From Climacium dendroides (Eukaryota; Streptophyta; Bryopsida; Hypnales; Climaciaceae), in NCBI GenBank assembly GCA_950106755.1, contig OX467088.1, positions 7,920,001 to 7,984,000 of the forward strand: a DNA stretch of 64,000 nt, given 5' to 3'. A model generated the notes under the pieces. It ran no database searches, had not been told where the DNA came from, and was given only the letters and a program-made list of their open reading frames with translations. The translations under genes were made by a program, and so were the position numbers. How positions within the stretch are numbered: the first letter of the stretch is position 1; each line of letters begins with the position of its first letter. Positions 24,029 through 35,956 of the stretch are shown here, in pieces.

Positions 24029-24038
24029 CGTGCATTAG

Positions 24039-24104
24039 AGCCCAATATTCTAGCCTCGGCCTACGGCCGAACCTGCCTTGAAGGCTTGGACCTTCCAACC
24101 CTAA
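24039..24104 (+). promoter_or_regulatory. RPS20 promoter: site II element and telo-box
   Basis: Upstream of RPS20 lie AGCCCA (24039-24044, the reverse complement of the site II motif TGGGCT) and AACCCTAA (24097-24104, telo-box core). This pair is known from promoters of plant translation genes, where it links expression to cell growth. The positions suit a transcription start around 24150-24250 and a first exon ending at 24349. Confidence 0.6.
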
Positions 24105-24436
24105 AAAATTCCGCAACAAAGTCAGTGCCCCTCCCCTTCGCAAACTCTTTTCCTTTTCCCATTGTCGAAGAAACCCCTCAGCAAGCGGCCGGCCTTTCGC
24201 TGGTGTCTGTCTCGGGCGGTAGTGCAATCAATCTATCAGGTACCACGACCTAAACTCTCTTGCTCGTACGTCACTGTCTAGCGCTTCTTTCGAATCATCT
24301 CGTTCAGATTTAAAACCAAAAGCAAAATTGATAGTGGCGTGGTTTGCTGGTGAGTTTTTGCCGAATTCTGTTATACATATTCTTTCTTTCTTTGAAACTT
24401 TCGTTACCTGATCGATTAGTGTAATCAACGTGCAGC

Positions 24437-25409
<973 letters not shown>

Positions 25410-26397
25410 GTCAATGTCATCTTTTATGTTTTTTGATGCTATTGGCATATAAACGTATCATTATACCTCTTGCAGGAGCATTGGTTTTGCGTCCATCGTC
25501 TTGCCGGGAATAACGCTTTTTTTCACTCTCAAATGCATGTTGAATGCGATGATTGTTACTTTCTGTTGTTTGCAAATGACTTGTTCCTGGTGTTCTTTTT
25601 TTCTTGATACATAGAGCGGTGGGAATGTTCTCGCAATTAGTTGCTCGTTTACTTTCTGTGAGTTTTTGCTTGGTGGCAGCTGTGGCAACGTAGATAAACC
25701 TCTTCTTTGATTGAATAGCTTTTTCTTGAGGACAGTGATGATTCTCTGTAGTTGAATGTTTGAGCAATCTTTGCAGGGCCTTTACTTGCTTGCATCAGGG
25801 CTTTTGACTCGTGACCTGGGCGGTGCCTGCGTGCATTGAGACGTCTTCGATATTACATCCTGGCAGTAGGGAAGTTCGCTTGGAATAGTTTCTTTCTACA
25901 TCTAATTCGATGGTTTACTGAACTAGTTTCACGTCACCATGAAAGGTGGTTACTCCATAACCTGAATATGGAAAATGCGGATTTGGGCACGTGGCATCAT
26001 TTTTAACTTCAGTACACGGAGTTCTTTAGTGTCTAGCCATTCTTGATTCTCAGCCCATAATTTCATCTCAAAACAGAATTTCATCTCAAAAGATCTGGGC
26101 TTGGTAGAACTTTGAAACGGTGTCTCCCAAATCGCTTCCTTTCTTTTGTTCACAAGTCCCAACCCTCGACACTCGTACGCTGACGTGAAAGGATCTTTGA
26201 GCATCTGCACCAATGTAAGAAATCGTCATCAATATCGTAAACCTTCGTATTCCAATCATAATTTTGCATCTCACTGTCTTACGTTTCAACCAATCATAAG
26301 TTTCAACCAAGCTTTATTAACACTTTGTAAATGGTTCAGCCCTTCACATATGAAGGGCTAAGGCTATGAACCTTTGGTAAGTTGGTTACTTGGTACA
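25410..26397. other. RPS20 3' region and intergenic sequence
   Basis: The first few hundred bases are TG/T-rich and suit an RPS20 3' UTR and termination region. Beyond about 25800 no coding frame or repeat stands out. Confidence 0.5.
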
Positions 26398-26401
26398 TTA
26401 A

Positions 26402-27370
26402 CCCCTCACCGCCCAAGGGGACCAAAAGTGTCCTCACAGTCTTCTTCAACTTCAAAGTGTTGTAACTTTTGCATCCAATGTCCAAATTCAATAAAATTTG
26501 TTGGGAAAGTTGCGCATAATAGTTTATTTTTTGTGGTAAAATTTTCAGATCTATCCAAGATGTAATGAGTTTTTGAAAACCATTCAAAGTTCGCAGGTTC
26601 AATTTGAGTTCACCACCCTGGAATGAGATGGTTGCAACTTCGGGGGCTTGTATCTTTTTCATCAAATGTTAGTCTTCAATCAAATTTGTTGGGTTTTGTT
26701 CCCCATAAAGTCTACTTATTGTGATAAAATTTTCATGTCAATCCAAGTTGTTTTGAATGCTTAGGAGCAATTCGAAGTTCAAAATCCAAACATTATTGCA
26801 TTACAGTGAACTTCGGCGGCTTATAACTTCTTCAGACAGGGTTTGTTTTCAATAATTTTTGTTGGAAAAGTTGTGCATACTAGTCCAGTTCTTGTGGTAA
26901 AAATTTCATATCAATCCAAGAAGTTATGATTGACTGAGAAGCATTTTAGTAGAGGTAGGTTCAGCCATAGATGTGTTTTTTTGCTACTTTTTTCACTGTT
27001 TTTTGACATTTCAAATCCATTTTGCAAACGCAATGAGTCAATTGAATGATTTTTTTTCCCACCAAAGTGTTTGTCTTTTGATTTTTAATCACTTTGTAGT
27101 TTAAAGTTTTTTCATTTGAGTAGATTTAGAAATCGAATTTCACCTCCAAATGTGTTTTTAGGAAAATTTCAGCATCTTTTGTCAACACTAAAACATTATA
27201 ATCTTTCAATCTATACGGTCAAATGACCCCAAATTTGATTTACACCATCTACAACATGCACACTACAAGATTGTATGGTTGAGATTTTCATAACTTACTC
27301 ATATTTAGACTTATAACACTCAAAAAACAAGGTTGCTTTTTGACATGGTTAGGTCTTGGGCGGTGAGGGG
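26402..27370. mobile_element. TTAA-flanked non-autonomous element with perfect 16-bp TIRs
   Basis: Left end CCCCTCACCGCCCAAG (26402-26417) and right end CTTGGGCGGTGAGGGG (27355-27370) are perfect inverted repeats. Both are flanked by TTAA (26398-26401 and 27371-27374). TTAA targets with ends beginning CCC are typical of piggyBac-type elements, but a TA-targeting element cannot be excluded because TTAA contains TA. Inside are about three diverged tandem units of roughly 180 bp (26461-26950), each starting near a TT.TAACTTCTTC phrase and carrying AAAATTTCATATCAATCCAA. There is no coding capacity. A relative of the interior lies at 15183-15600. Confidence 0.8.
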
Positions 27371-27374
27371 TTAA

Positions 27375-28461
27375 CCCCTAAATGCCCGAGGCACCAGAAT
27401 TTGGTGTTTGTCAATGACATGCTGCCACGATAGGGAAATGGGCAGGGGGTTGAAAAACAGGGTCCAGGGTCACATATAAGGACCCAACCTCTCAAAAGTC
27501 ACACCCAAGGCACCAGAATTTGGTGTTTGCCAATGACATGCTGCCATGATAGGGAAATGGGCAAGGGGTTGAAAAATGGAGTCTACGCAGGAACCCAGCC
27601 TCTCAAAAGTCACAATGCTAAACATAGTTTTCGATCCACCAACTAAAACTTCCAAAGATAAGCTTCAACTAAATATGACTTGAAATGTGTAGGTTGACGG
27701 TTGCACAACTAAATTCTTTGTAGCCCCTAGAGTTAAGTGGATAACCTCTGTATTCTACATAAATTTGGTACTCCATACAAGTCCTTCACAACAAAATGTC
27801 TTGGGAACTTCATGGGGAACGTGGATATGAATAATGGGTTCATGGGAACCCATTATTCAAGTTGGGCAAGACCTCTTTTGGATAGTGAGGGTCCTCTATC
27901 TTGAAAATTCATGATTTGAGGACATCTAGATGTGTTTTTATATTGATTCCAATCACAATGTTTTTGTTACAAGATATAGATTGCATCTACCGTACAATTT
28001 TTGTTTTTTCAAAGTTTTTATTTGCCCAAAAACTCAGTTGAAAATTTCCTTTGTATGAGGTGGCAAGCCATACACTCTTGCAATGCAAGGTAATTTGTGG
28101 AATTGTTATCAAAGATTTGAGAGGGGGATTTGTGATTTTCTAATAACAACAGCTCCAACTAACCAATCATAATTGATTTTTCTCCATAGTAGAACCTAAA
28201 GACTACCTTTTGGGCATTTAAAATTTTGGGCACCTAAAAAAACCTGAAAAATGCTTACTCATCCACATTCAATGATATGTATCTCAACATCCGTGTAGTC
28301 ATTCCTTCTCATTTTTTTTCTAAGCCATCTAGAAGCTCTTAGTTTCAAGATCCTACAGTTATAATTGCATTTGAGCATTTACAATCACTTCTACAGCTTG
28401 CAATCTAAATGTTCCAAAATGCCTTCTCAAAACCAGAAAAGAGGACTTGGGCATTTAGGGG
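27375..28461. mobile_element. Second TTAA-type element abutting the first
   Basis: Left end CCCCTAAATGCCCGAG (27375-27390) and right end CTTGGGCATTTAGGGG (28446-28461) are inverted repeats with one mismatch. The left flank is the TTAA shared with the preceding element; the right flank reads TTAT, one base off. The ends resemble those of the neighbour (CCCCT, then GCCC and AG at the same spacing), so the two belong to one family. No protein is encoded. Confidence 0.7.
27385..27617. repeat. 119-bp tandem duplication
   Basis: Two direct copies starting at 27385 and 27504, each opening with GGCACCAGAATTTGGTGTTT after CCCGA or CCCAA and closing with CCTCTCAAAAGTCACA. They lie at the left end of the second TTAA element and share its subterminal sequence. 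Confidence 0.9.
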
Positions 28462-30126
28462 TTATCAAACTTTAATATGTCATATAAGATATGTTTCCAT
28501 TCTTGAGAAACTATTTTTAATCTCTATTCATCTAAAGTGGTTTGTAGTCTTTTTTTGGAATGGTGAAACTATCTTGATAGTTGTAACCAATCTTCTATGG
28601 CCTCTGCATTGTATAGTTTTGGAATATATAGTAATTGTGAACATCTTCATCCAAAATTTGAAGAGGTTGAAGTTAAAATTGCATTGTTGTGGATGCTTTC
28701 ATTAGAATCTACATATTTTATTACTCATATATCTAATAGATGTTGAGGCAATCCATCCATTAAATTAGGCTATTTGTTTGTTTAATACGTTAAAATGTCC
28801 CGGACCATGCATCCCTTGGTTGCGTGTTTGGTACCGTTGGACACCCCTTGGTGAGGAGGGGTGCATGGGCTTTGTTTTGTGGTGTTTGGACAAATGGTGC
28901 AAAAGTTATGGATTTTTAAAATTTATTTTTGGTTTTTAAAAATTAGAAATTTACTTTTACTTTTCTTTTGGTTGTGGCAACGGTACAAAGCACAATATGT
29001 TCTTGAAGGTGTAATGTTGAAGTTGTAATTTCCTTCCTCAATGTTCTTGAAGGTTAAGAGCTCTATTTTAATTATGATATAACATATACGAAGGCATTTA
29101 CACTTGAAACAAACACTTTTTTCAAACTAACAATTTGGAACACAATTTGGGAAAAATATCATATCACAATGCCATCAAATGAAAGCAAAATAAAGTGAAT
29201 GTAAATGACTTTTTAGAGTTTGTGTGAATATACTAAGAATTCTTAAAGTTGAAGTGGCATAGAAATATTAACTATTGACACCGGATATCCTTAAGGTATA
29301 AAATGCTTCAAATAGCTCTTCAACTTCCATTGGTTCCTTCTTGAAGTATTGAATTTAAGCAAACAAATTTTCATACAAATCACTAGTGTTGCAAAAGGGT
29401 GAGGATACCTCATGTAGGAGTGCGCTTTAGTCATTAGATTGCCCTGGACTATTAGAAAGGCAACCTTGTGAGACTATTTAGTGTAGGGCTCACAGAAGAG
29501 ATCAATTTGGACATTAAAAATTATAAGAGTCAACTCTCTCAACTAGAAATTTCTTTTTCACTCAATCTCAGCAAGACGATTTCATATGCAATCATTCAAA
29601 GTGGGAGGTTGCATTGAAACCTAAATTAACTCCAAGATGCTGATGCCACTATACGTGTCACAAGTGAAACTATGCAAATGACGATGTGTATGATTTTTTG
29701 AAAGAATTTCACTACAGGGGATTAGTTTTGATTTGTACAAATGGGACAACTCTGCTGATTTTCAGGGTTTCAATCATCTTTAGGATTATCCCTTTGTCTC
29801 TCAATGGATTAATTAGATTAGAATTGGAGCTCATCATCATTTTTCCTTTCTTGTATTTCAGCTCTGGCTTTGACAATGAACCTGCTTTTGTCCACATTCT
29901 TCAGAACTTCAACTTCTTACAGTGAGTTAGTATGTCAGAAAGAAAGTTAGATGTTTTCTTGCTGGATTGTGCACGACTTTTTGGAATTCCATGAGGCAAT
30001 TCCCTTGCTAAGTATCTGTACATGCCTGGAACTCATGGCAAGGTGTTCAAATCCATACAATGCAAGAGCGATCCCTAGAGCAATCCAGCAGAGTGGACCG
30101 GCATTCTGTGTAGAATCAGCCCTAAA
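28462..30126. other. AT-rich intergenic DNA
   Basis: No credible gene. A small palindromic patch near 28807-28866 (ATGCATCCCTTGG against GGGGTGCATGG) may be a MITE remnant, without identifiable ends. Confidence 0.45.
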
Positions 30127-30265
30127 TTGCTAAAGAAAAATCGAACCCTACATTTTTCGAGCATGTTCAAATTGTCTTCAGGCGTTTCTTGGAGAATGAG
30201 TCCTAATGTGCTCAAGAAATCGAGCCCCCTAACTTTCCAGCATGTTCAAATTGCTTCGAGGCTAG
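30127..30265 (-). repeat. Inverted copy of the repeat in DUR3 intron 6
   Basis: Reads, on the minus strand, like 32720-32885. Shared phrases are CAATTTGAACATGCTGGAAA, CTCGATTTCT and TCATTCTCCAAGAAACGCCT. The unit itself is partly duplicated (about 85 bp, twice) in both places. Confidence 0.75.
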
Positions 30266-30599
30266 AGGTGACAAAAGCTACATTTGCAGTAACTTACGTG
30301 ATGTTGCGAACGTTTGATGAGGACCTTAATTGAAAAGTCAGTAACAGCTACAAAGACGAACAACGTCTGAATCATAGCTGCTTGACTCTCGGAAAGAATC
30401 TAGTTCAATTCTGGAAGTGGGTATTTCTACTGCCGCACACTATCACCACCAATGTACCGATCTCATGGGAGTACACTGTCTTGAACCGAAGAAAATTAAA
30501 ATGATATTGAATCCCCCAAATCCCACAACGCCACGAGCCAGAGATTGAGCTGGCAAACTGGGAATAAAGATTCCGTAATAGCTTTTTATACTACTGGGG

Positions 30600-30905
30600 T
30601 TGCAGAAGGGCAATGAATGCGTAGAAATTGATGTGCCTGGCGTGCCCCATTGGAGAGCGCACGTCTCATGACCGTCGCCGCATCCCGCACTCGGGAACCG
30701 ACTGATGACCCCTCTGCTGGAGCTCTCCAAGGTGGGTGGGGGTGAAGAATCCGCTAGATAAGTCGTGATGAGTGGCGGAAGTGGATGGGCTGCGTGCAAT
30801 TGTTCCCCGTTTTCTAAGAATGTAAGATGCCGGAGAATTATTCTGTGGTTGGTAGGTACAGTACGAAGTGTGTCCTCTACCGTACTCGTTGACTTATCCA
30901 CAAAT
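30600..30905 (-). repeat. Left copy of an inverted repeat pair flanking DUR3
   Basis: On the minus strand this matches 37654-37950 on plus over about 250-300 bp. Both contain AGTACGGTAGAGGACACACT, ACCAACCACAGAAT.ATTCTC, GGGATGCGGCGAC and, further on, GACGCATT or TACGCATT. A 152-codon open frame runs through the left copy, but its counterpart does not stay open, so I do not regard it as a gene. Confidence 0.8.
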
Positions 30906-31947
30906 AGAAAAAAAATTTGAAACTTTAGAGTCGTACAAGCGAATATGATATGAAAAACTTCCTGTTGTCATGTAAGAGATTCTTTCACCTTGACCTCTTT
31001 ACTACTACCATCGTTTGTTTGTTCTCTCGTCGAAGTCTATGGAACGGATTTACCCCATCGAGTTTATCAATATCACACTCTATAATGTTGCAGAAAATTT
31101 CACATTTAAATGTCATGAAATTAAGTTGGGCAGGTTCGAAATAGGCTTCTACACTTTTTTACTGACTCATGTCGTGAATTTCTTTGAATCCATCTTACTG
31201 CATTCAAAGCATCCGCTGAGACCAAGGTCACGCTGCTCCCGATTGAGAGAAGAACCAGACGAACACATTGGTAAACTTGCTTTGCTGCCAAATAATATAC
31301 TTTTCACTTTGAATTTCTGCTACTTTTTTCTTCAATAAATATGATAATTAAAGATAATGTATCAGATTGACAAAATTGTGATGCTTCACGTGCAGAGAGC
31401 TTTTAAATTAAGAGACTGTAATCAACTTAGGAGAGTCTGAAATAAATCTGGAGCCTCAAAAAATGGCAATGTTCAGACAATTTTCAACGATTCTGCTGAT
31501 CAAAGAAGGTTCAGTAATAGCAGTGGTTCATAAACCAAATAATACCAGATCGTCCAGTTTATTTGCAACATTGGAAGTAAGCTGTAAAATGGCACAAAGC
31601 AAGCACCACCAATAATTATGATTCACTCCAACAAACATTGATCACGTCTCGCCACTGATCAAGCAACGTACCTACTTGTTGAAGAAGGAGAAACATAAGA
31701 AGACTAGCAATTCAAATCTTTCCAGGACTGTCTAATAAATCGATCTTCCCTCTCTGCTCCCTCCGGATCGTAACTGCTATTCTATTCCTACAAGTCGACC
31801 AAGCTCGCCGATCGACGAGCAATCGATCAACACATGACAGACAGACTGCAATCAAAACCTTCACGCACTGTCGATCTTTGGACATGTACAACCAGAGGTA
31901 AAATTCAAGGAGGGGTGGATCGATTCACAACAATTTGCGCACTCAAG
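30906..31947. other. Downstream region of DUR3
   Basis: Lies 3' of the minus-strand DUR3 gene and should include its 3' UTR close to 31947. No other gene or repeat is evident. Confidence 0.5.
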
Positions 31948-34900
31948 CTACCCCTGCAGCTCCTTTTCCTTGGCCAGGATGCTCTCATTTGCCTCCTCCT
32001 TCTTATGCTTTTCCTTCTCCAACAAGTAGAGCCGCTCGGACTCCGGCATGGAGGACATGATGGCCTTAATCCTTGCACTCAGATCGTCAATCTTCTCATA
32101 CAAGATGTCGCTGGTGAGCAGTCCCATGCAGATGAAGGAGATCGTCTCCCAGCTCTCGTACAAGGGCATGATAATGATCACCGCGGAGCCGACTGTTCCC
32201 CAGATGATGGCAATAGCCGCCCAGAACGTGAAGTATCCCTGGGAGAAGACTTTGGCAGGCAAGGCGAAGATGGGCCAGATGATGACGATGAGGATGGTGA
32301 AGCCGACGCCCCACTTGATGATCCAGTTGCGGGCGTGCTTCAGCTTGGCTTCGCTGTACTCCTCCTCGGGGACATCGGAGGCGTCGATGTCCACCAAGGT
32401 GATGTGCTTGGTGGAGCTCCAGTCGTAGTTCTGGGGGGAGAGGAAGGAGAAGAGGGCGTGCACGAAGCCCCCGGTCAGGATGGACACCAAGTTACCCGCG
32501 AGCATGGGGGCGTTGCGTCCCGTGGTGTCTAAGTTGACGCGCTTGTATTGAACCTGTGCCAATTAGGGTTTTTTTAGGGGGGGAATTCAACACAAAAGAA
32601 ATTCCAACATGTTGGGGAATTGAAAACAGGTACAGTAACAAACCCTGAAGGATTGCTAAGTAAATGTTGATTAAACAGCTCAGATTCGGTTTCGATTGGA
32701 GCAATTTAGGGCTGAGTAACTCTACACAAACGCCTCAAAGCAATTTGAACATGCCGAAAAGTTTCAGTGGGCTCGATTTCTAGAGCACGTTAGGTTCATT
32801 CTCCAAGAAACGCCTCAAAACAATTTGAACATGCTGGAAAATTTAAGGTTCGATTTCTTGATCAATTTGGGACTGATACTACACAAAAAGACTCAAACAA
32901 CTTGAACATGCTGGAAAATTTGGGATTGTGAGAAATGCACGGGCACTGACCTGTGTGACGGTGAGCCATGTAGTGACGCCCGAGAGCATCCCAATGATAG
33001 CTCCCGCCATGGCACCCTTGGCGTTGGCTTTGCTCCAGAGCAGCAAAAACGCCACCGGCATGACAGCGGAGCCGATGAATACGCCCATGGCCAAGTACAT
33101 CCATCCCAAGGAGACGCCTGCCTTGTTGAGCACAATGGCCAGGACGCCCATGAAGCAGCCGAACAGCAGCACTGCCAGGCGCGACACCCACAGGATCTGC
33201 TTCCCGGTGGCTTTCGGGTTCACATAAGTCCGGTAGATATCGTACGTGCACAGGGAAGACACGGCGATCAGCTCCGACGAACCTGCGGAGGTCACAGCCC
33301 TGCACCACCATCTCAAATTCGTCACCCAAACTTACTCACTCACCCATGTCCAAATTTCTTGACACTGCCAAAAATTCAAGCGTGACATTCAAGTGCACAT
33401 AGCTTAATTACAAAATTAGGAACAGAGAGAAGAAGCACTCGGGGATTAGAGTGCGTCCAGCGTTCTCAATGTTGCCACATTCTTGTTTATAAGCTTGACA
33501 TTCAAGTGCAATGAGCTCATAAAACTAGGAGTCAAGGGAGTTTTCAAATTAGCACCCGGGATTCACGGACGTTCAGCTTTCTCGACATTGCCAAATTCGT
33601 GTTTACAAGAGCGGCATTCAAGTGCACAGAGCTTACGTACAAAACTAGGAATCGAAGAGAGGTAGCACCCAGTAATTAGCTCTCGTCAAGGGTTCTCGAC
33701 ATTGCCAAATTCGTGTTAACAAGTGCGACATTCAAGTGCACAGAGCTCTCAAACTAGGAATGATTGAGAATTAGCAGTCGGATTAGCGCACGTCCAGCTT
33801 TCTCGACATTGCCAGATTCGCGTTTATCATTCAAGTGCACAGAACTTACAAAACTAGAAATGGGAGTGCAAATTAGCACCCAATTTGCACTTACATGAAC
33901 AACATGGTGAGAAGGAGAATGGCGCCGCTCTTGCCCATGAGAGCGGTGGCTGTGGCCGGAGGAACGAGACCTTGGTTGGCTTCGTCTGCCGTAATTGGCA
34001 AGCCTAGTGCCAATGCTCCAAGTCCCAAAGACGTCGCCAGAGAAAACGGCACTGCAAACCACACCAGCCCTCCTAGCAAGTAGCCCTTGTGTGTAGATGA
34101 AGGCCTCGCAGCGATGGCGCTCATCCAGTAACCCTGCACCACAGAAACCATGTTACAACGTCAATTTTGTTAATTCCATATCAGTCCTAGTTTTTTATTG
34201 TCACGATTCTAGTTCTGAAAATTGCTCCAAAATAACGAAATTAACGTTCTTACTGAGGTGCCGGTGCCCGTTTCCACGTAACTTCAAAGTTAGAATTTGA
34301 CGAAGTTAAAACTCACAAAGTCTAAGATGATTTTGCTTCAACTAATTGATGAAATCCACAATCACTGAAGAGAGCTGCCGGCCATGAATGGACTTACGTT
34401 ATCGACAAACACTGTGCCGAAGTTGCCAACGATGTTGATGATGCCGAAGACCAGCCCGCCAGTGCTAAGCATGGTGAGGTAGGAGCCGCCGTTGTTGCCG
34501 CTCACAGGCCCACAAGCTTGGTTCTCGTAGTTGAGAGGAGCCGCGCAGTTGGGATTGTGCACCACAGCGCTCAGTTTGTTGTAGACTTCCTTTGGGCTTC
34601 CCAGCTTGTCACTCGAGGTGTACACCAAGAAAACAAAAATCACAAGCACCACGTGCACTGCAAGAAGTTACAAACAACCCCATAATTCGACCAGCTAGCT
34701 CTCAATCATTACTCACTTGAAGCTTTGGCACCCGTTTTCTTGTGGAAGGATTAAGACTCAATCAATCATCAACAGTTTCAAAATCATTCCACACAATTTC
34801 GAATCTGGGGATGCGTGTGTTGACTATGGCGTGGGGGCTTACCGACGACGGAGTGAAGGTAGCTGGCTAAGAAAGTGGCCTTGAGTCCGCCATGCAAGGT

Positions 34901-35839
34901 ATAGACGACGACGCCCAAGGGAATGAGGAAGCTGGCGGCGTACAAGTCCACTCCCGTGAGGGCGTTCACCACGGCGGACCCGCCGAGCAGCAGCATGGCC
35001 GTCACGATGATGTTGGTGGCGAAGCAGAAGCAAAGGAACACGAGGTGCGCAGCCAGGCCCCATCGAGCTCGCACAATCTCGCAGATGGTGTGCGCTGCTG
35101 GCGCTTTCCGCTTGATTTCGATGGCCAACACGCCGAACAACAGCACTTGTACCGTGGCGCCGCTCGCGTACCAGAAAGGACCGCTCACTCCGTATTGCCA
35201 GGCCACATTGGAACTCTGCAGAATGGTCGCCGCCCAAGTCCACTGCACGCAAAAAACCACACATGCATCACACCTCATTTTTTTAAAACGCAACTCAAGG
35301 TCATCACAAATTAAATTACAAGCATCAATCCCTAACCCTTCTGAAACCCCATGCAATCAAACAAATTCCAAACATTCTTCTGCAAACACAAGTACACTAC
35401 AAACACACTCACTTGCGAGACGATGACACTCGCAATCAGTCCGGTCTTGATGTTCCGTCCAGCAGTGTTGAACCACTCCGAATTGTGTCTGGAGAACACA
35501 TACCGCTGCTCCAGCCACACCTGCGCACATACAGAATCAAATCAACAATCAGAGATATACAGTATCACAAAACTTACTTTCTTTCTACTGTAGATTCTAA
35601 GATTGTCAACTCTTTGAATGATTTGAAGTTTTTGGATATTAAGAGATTAATGGTGAAGAGATTTCTGGTACCAGAAACGACGTGACTAATGCAAACAAGG
35701 CACCGAAGCCCAAGACGACGGAGTAGCCGATGCCTTGCGACAGCAGCGGCTTGCCTCCGAAGAAACTCTCCTGTCGAGTGCACACTCCGTCGATGACGGA
35801 GTAGTACTTCAGTCCCGGCAAGTCGGCCGGACAAGCCAT
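31948..35839 (-). CDS. DUR3: DUR3 urea/H+ symporter (SSF family), seven exons, 709 aa
   Basis: High-affinity urea-proton symporter of the plasma membrane, a sodium/solute symporter family member used by plants to take up urea. Inferred exons: 35672-35839, 35413-35520, 34843-35242, 34398-34657, 33895-34133, 32951-33299 and 31948-32553. All use GT/AG sites, phases agree, and the total is exactly 710 codons, the usual DUR3 length. Family segments include [20 protein letters not shown] near the N-terminus, [60 protein letters not shown] and [17 protein letters not shown]. Many hydrophobic segments fit a multi-pass transporter of about 15 helices. The cytosolic tail ends Lys/Glu-rich. The start ATG is at 35839, with a TATA box 111-117 bp upstream. 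Introns 5 and 6 hold repeats. The gene looks intact and functional. Confidence 0.96.
32720..32885 (+). repeat. Repeat in DUR3 intron 6, inverted copy at 30127-30265
   Basis: Two and a half tandem units with the core CAATTTGAACATGC(C/T)G(A/G)AAA, separated by a CTCGATTTCT-type spacer. The same module occurs in inverted orientation beyond the 3' end of DUR3. Confidence 0.75.
33384..33890. repeat. ~100-115-bp tandem repeat, about five copies, in DUR3 intron 5
   Basis: Each unit opens with GACATTCAAGTGCACAGAGC, continues with an AAACTAGGAAT-type segment, an AGCACCC segment and a GTCCAGC.TTCTCGACATTG segment, and closes with CCAAATTCGTGTTTACAAG. Units vary by small indels. The array fills most of intron 5, stopping next to the exon 5 donor at 33894. 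Confidence 0.88.
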
Positions 35840-35949
35840 GACTTCAGGCTGATCTATCAGTCAGACGTGGTTTGATCAGTCTAGTGGATTCAGCGTGGCG
35901 ATGGATCCCCAGGAAGAGAATGGTCGGCTTCAGTGATGGTGGCGTGCCC

Positions 35950-35956
35950 TTTTATA
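35950..35956 (-). promoter_or_regulatory. TATA box of DUR3
   Basis: TATAAAA on the minus strand, in the context CATTATAAAAGGGCACG. It lies 111-117 bp upstream of the DUR3 ATG, giving a predicted 5' UTR of about 80-90 bases. Confidence 0.6.

Noticed and set aside
28795..28900. Possible hAT or Tourist MITE around a GCATCCCTTGG palindrome
   Set aside because: No second inverted end or target duplication could be found.
30443..30901. 152-codon minus-strand frame
   Set aside because: Covers one copy of the inverted repeat flanking DUR3. The other copy does not keep the frame, so coding constraint is unlikely.
31834..32532. 232-codon plus-strand open frame
   Set aside because: Lies opposite the last DUR3 exon, whose transporter sequence and splice phase are well supported. 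The frame is a GC-rich antisense shadow.
34892..35426. Overlapping 140- and 167-codon plus-strand frames
   Set aside because: Antisense to DUR3 exon 3 and adjacent introns; composition mirrors the real gene, with no family features.
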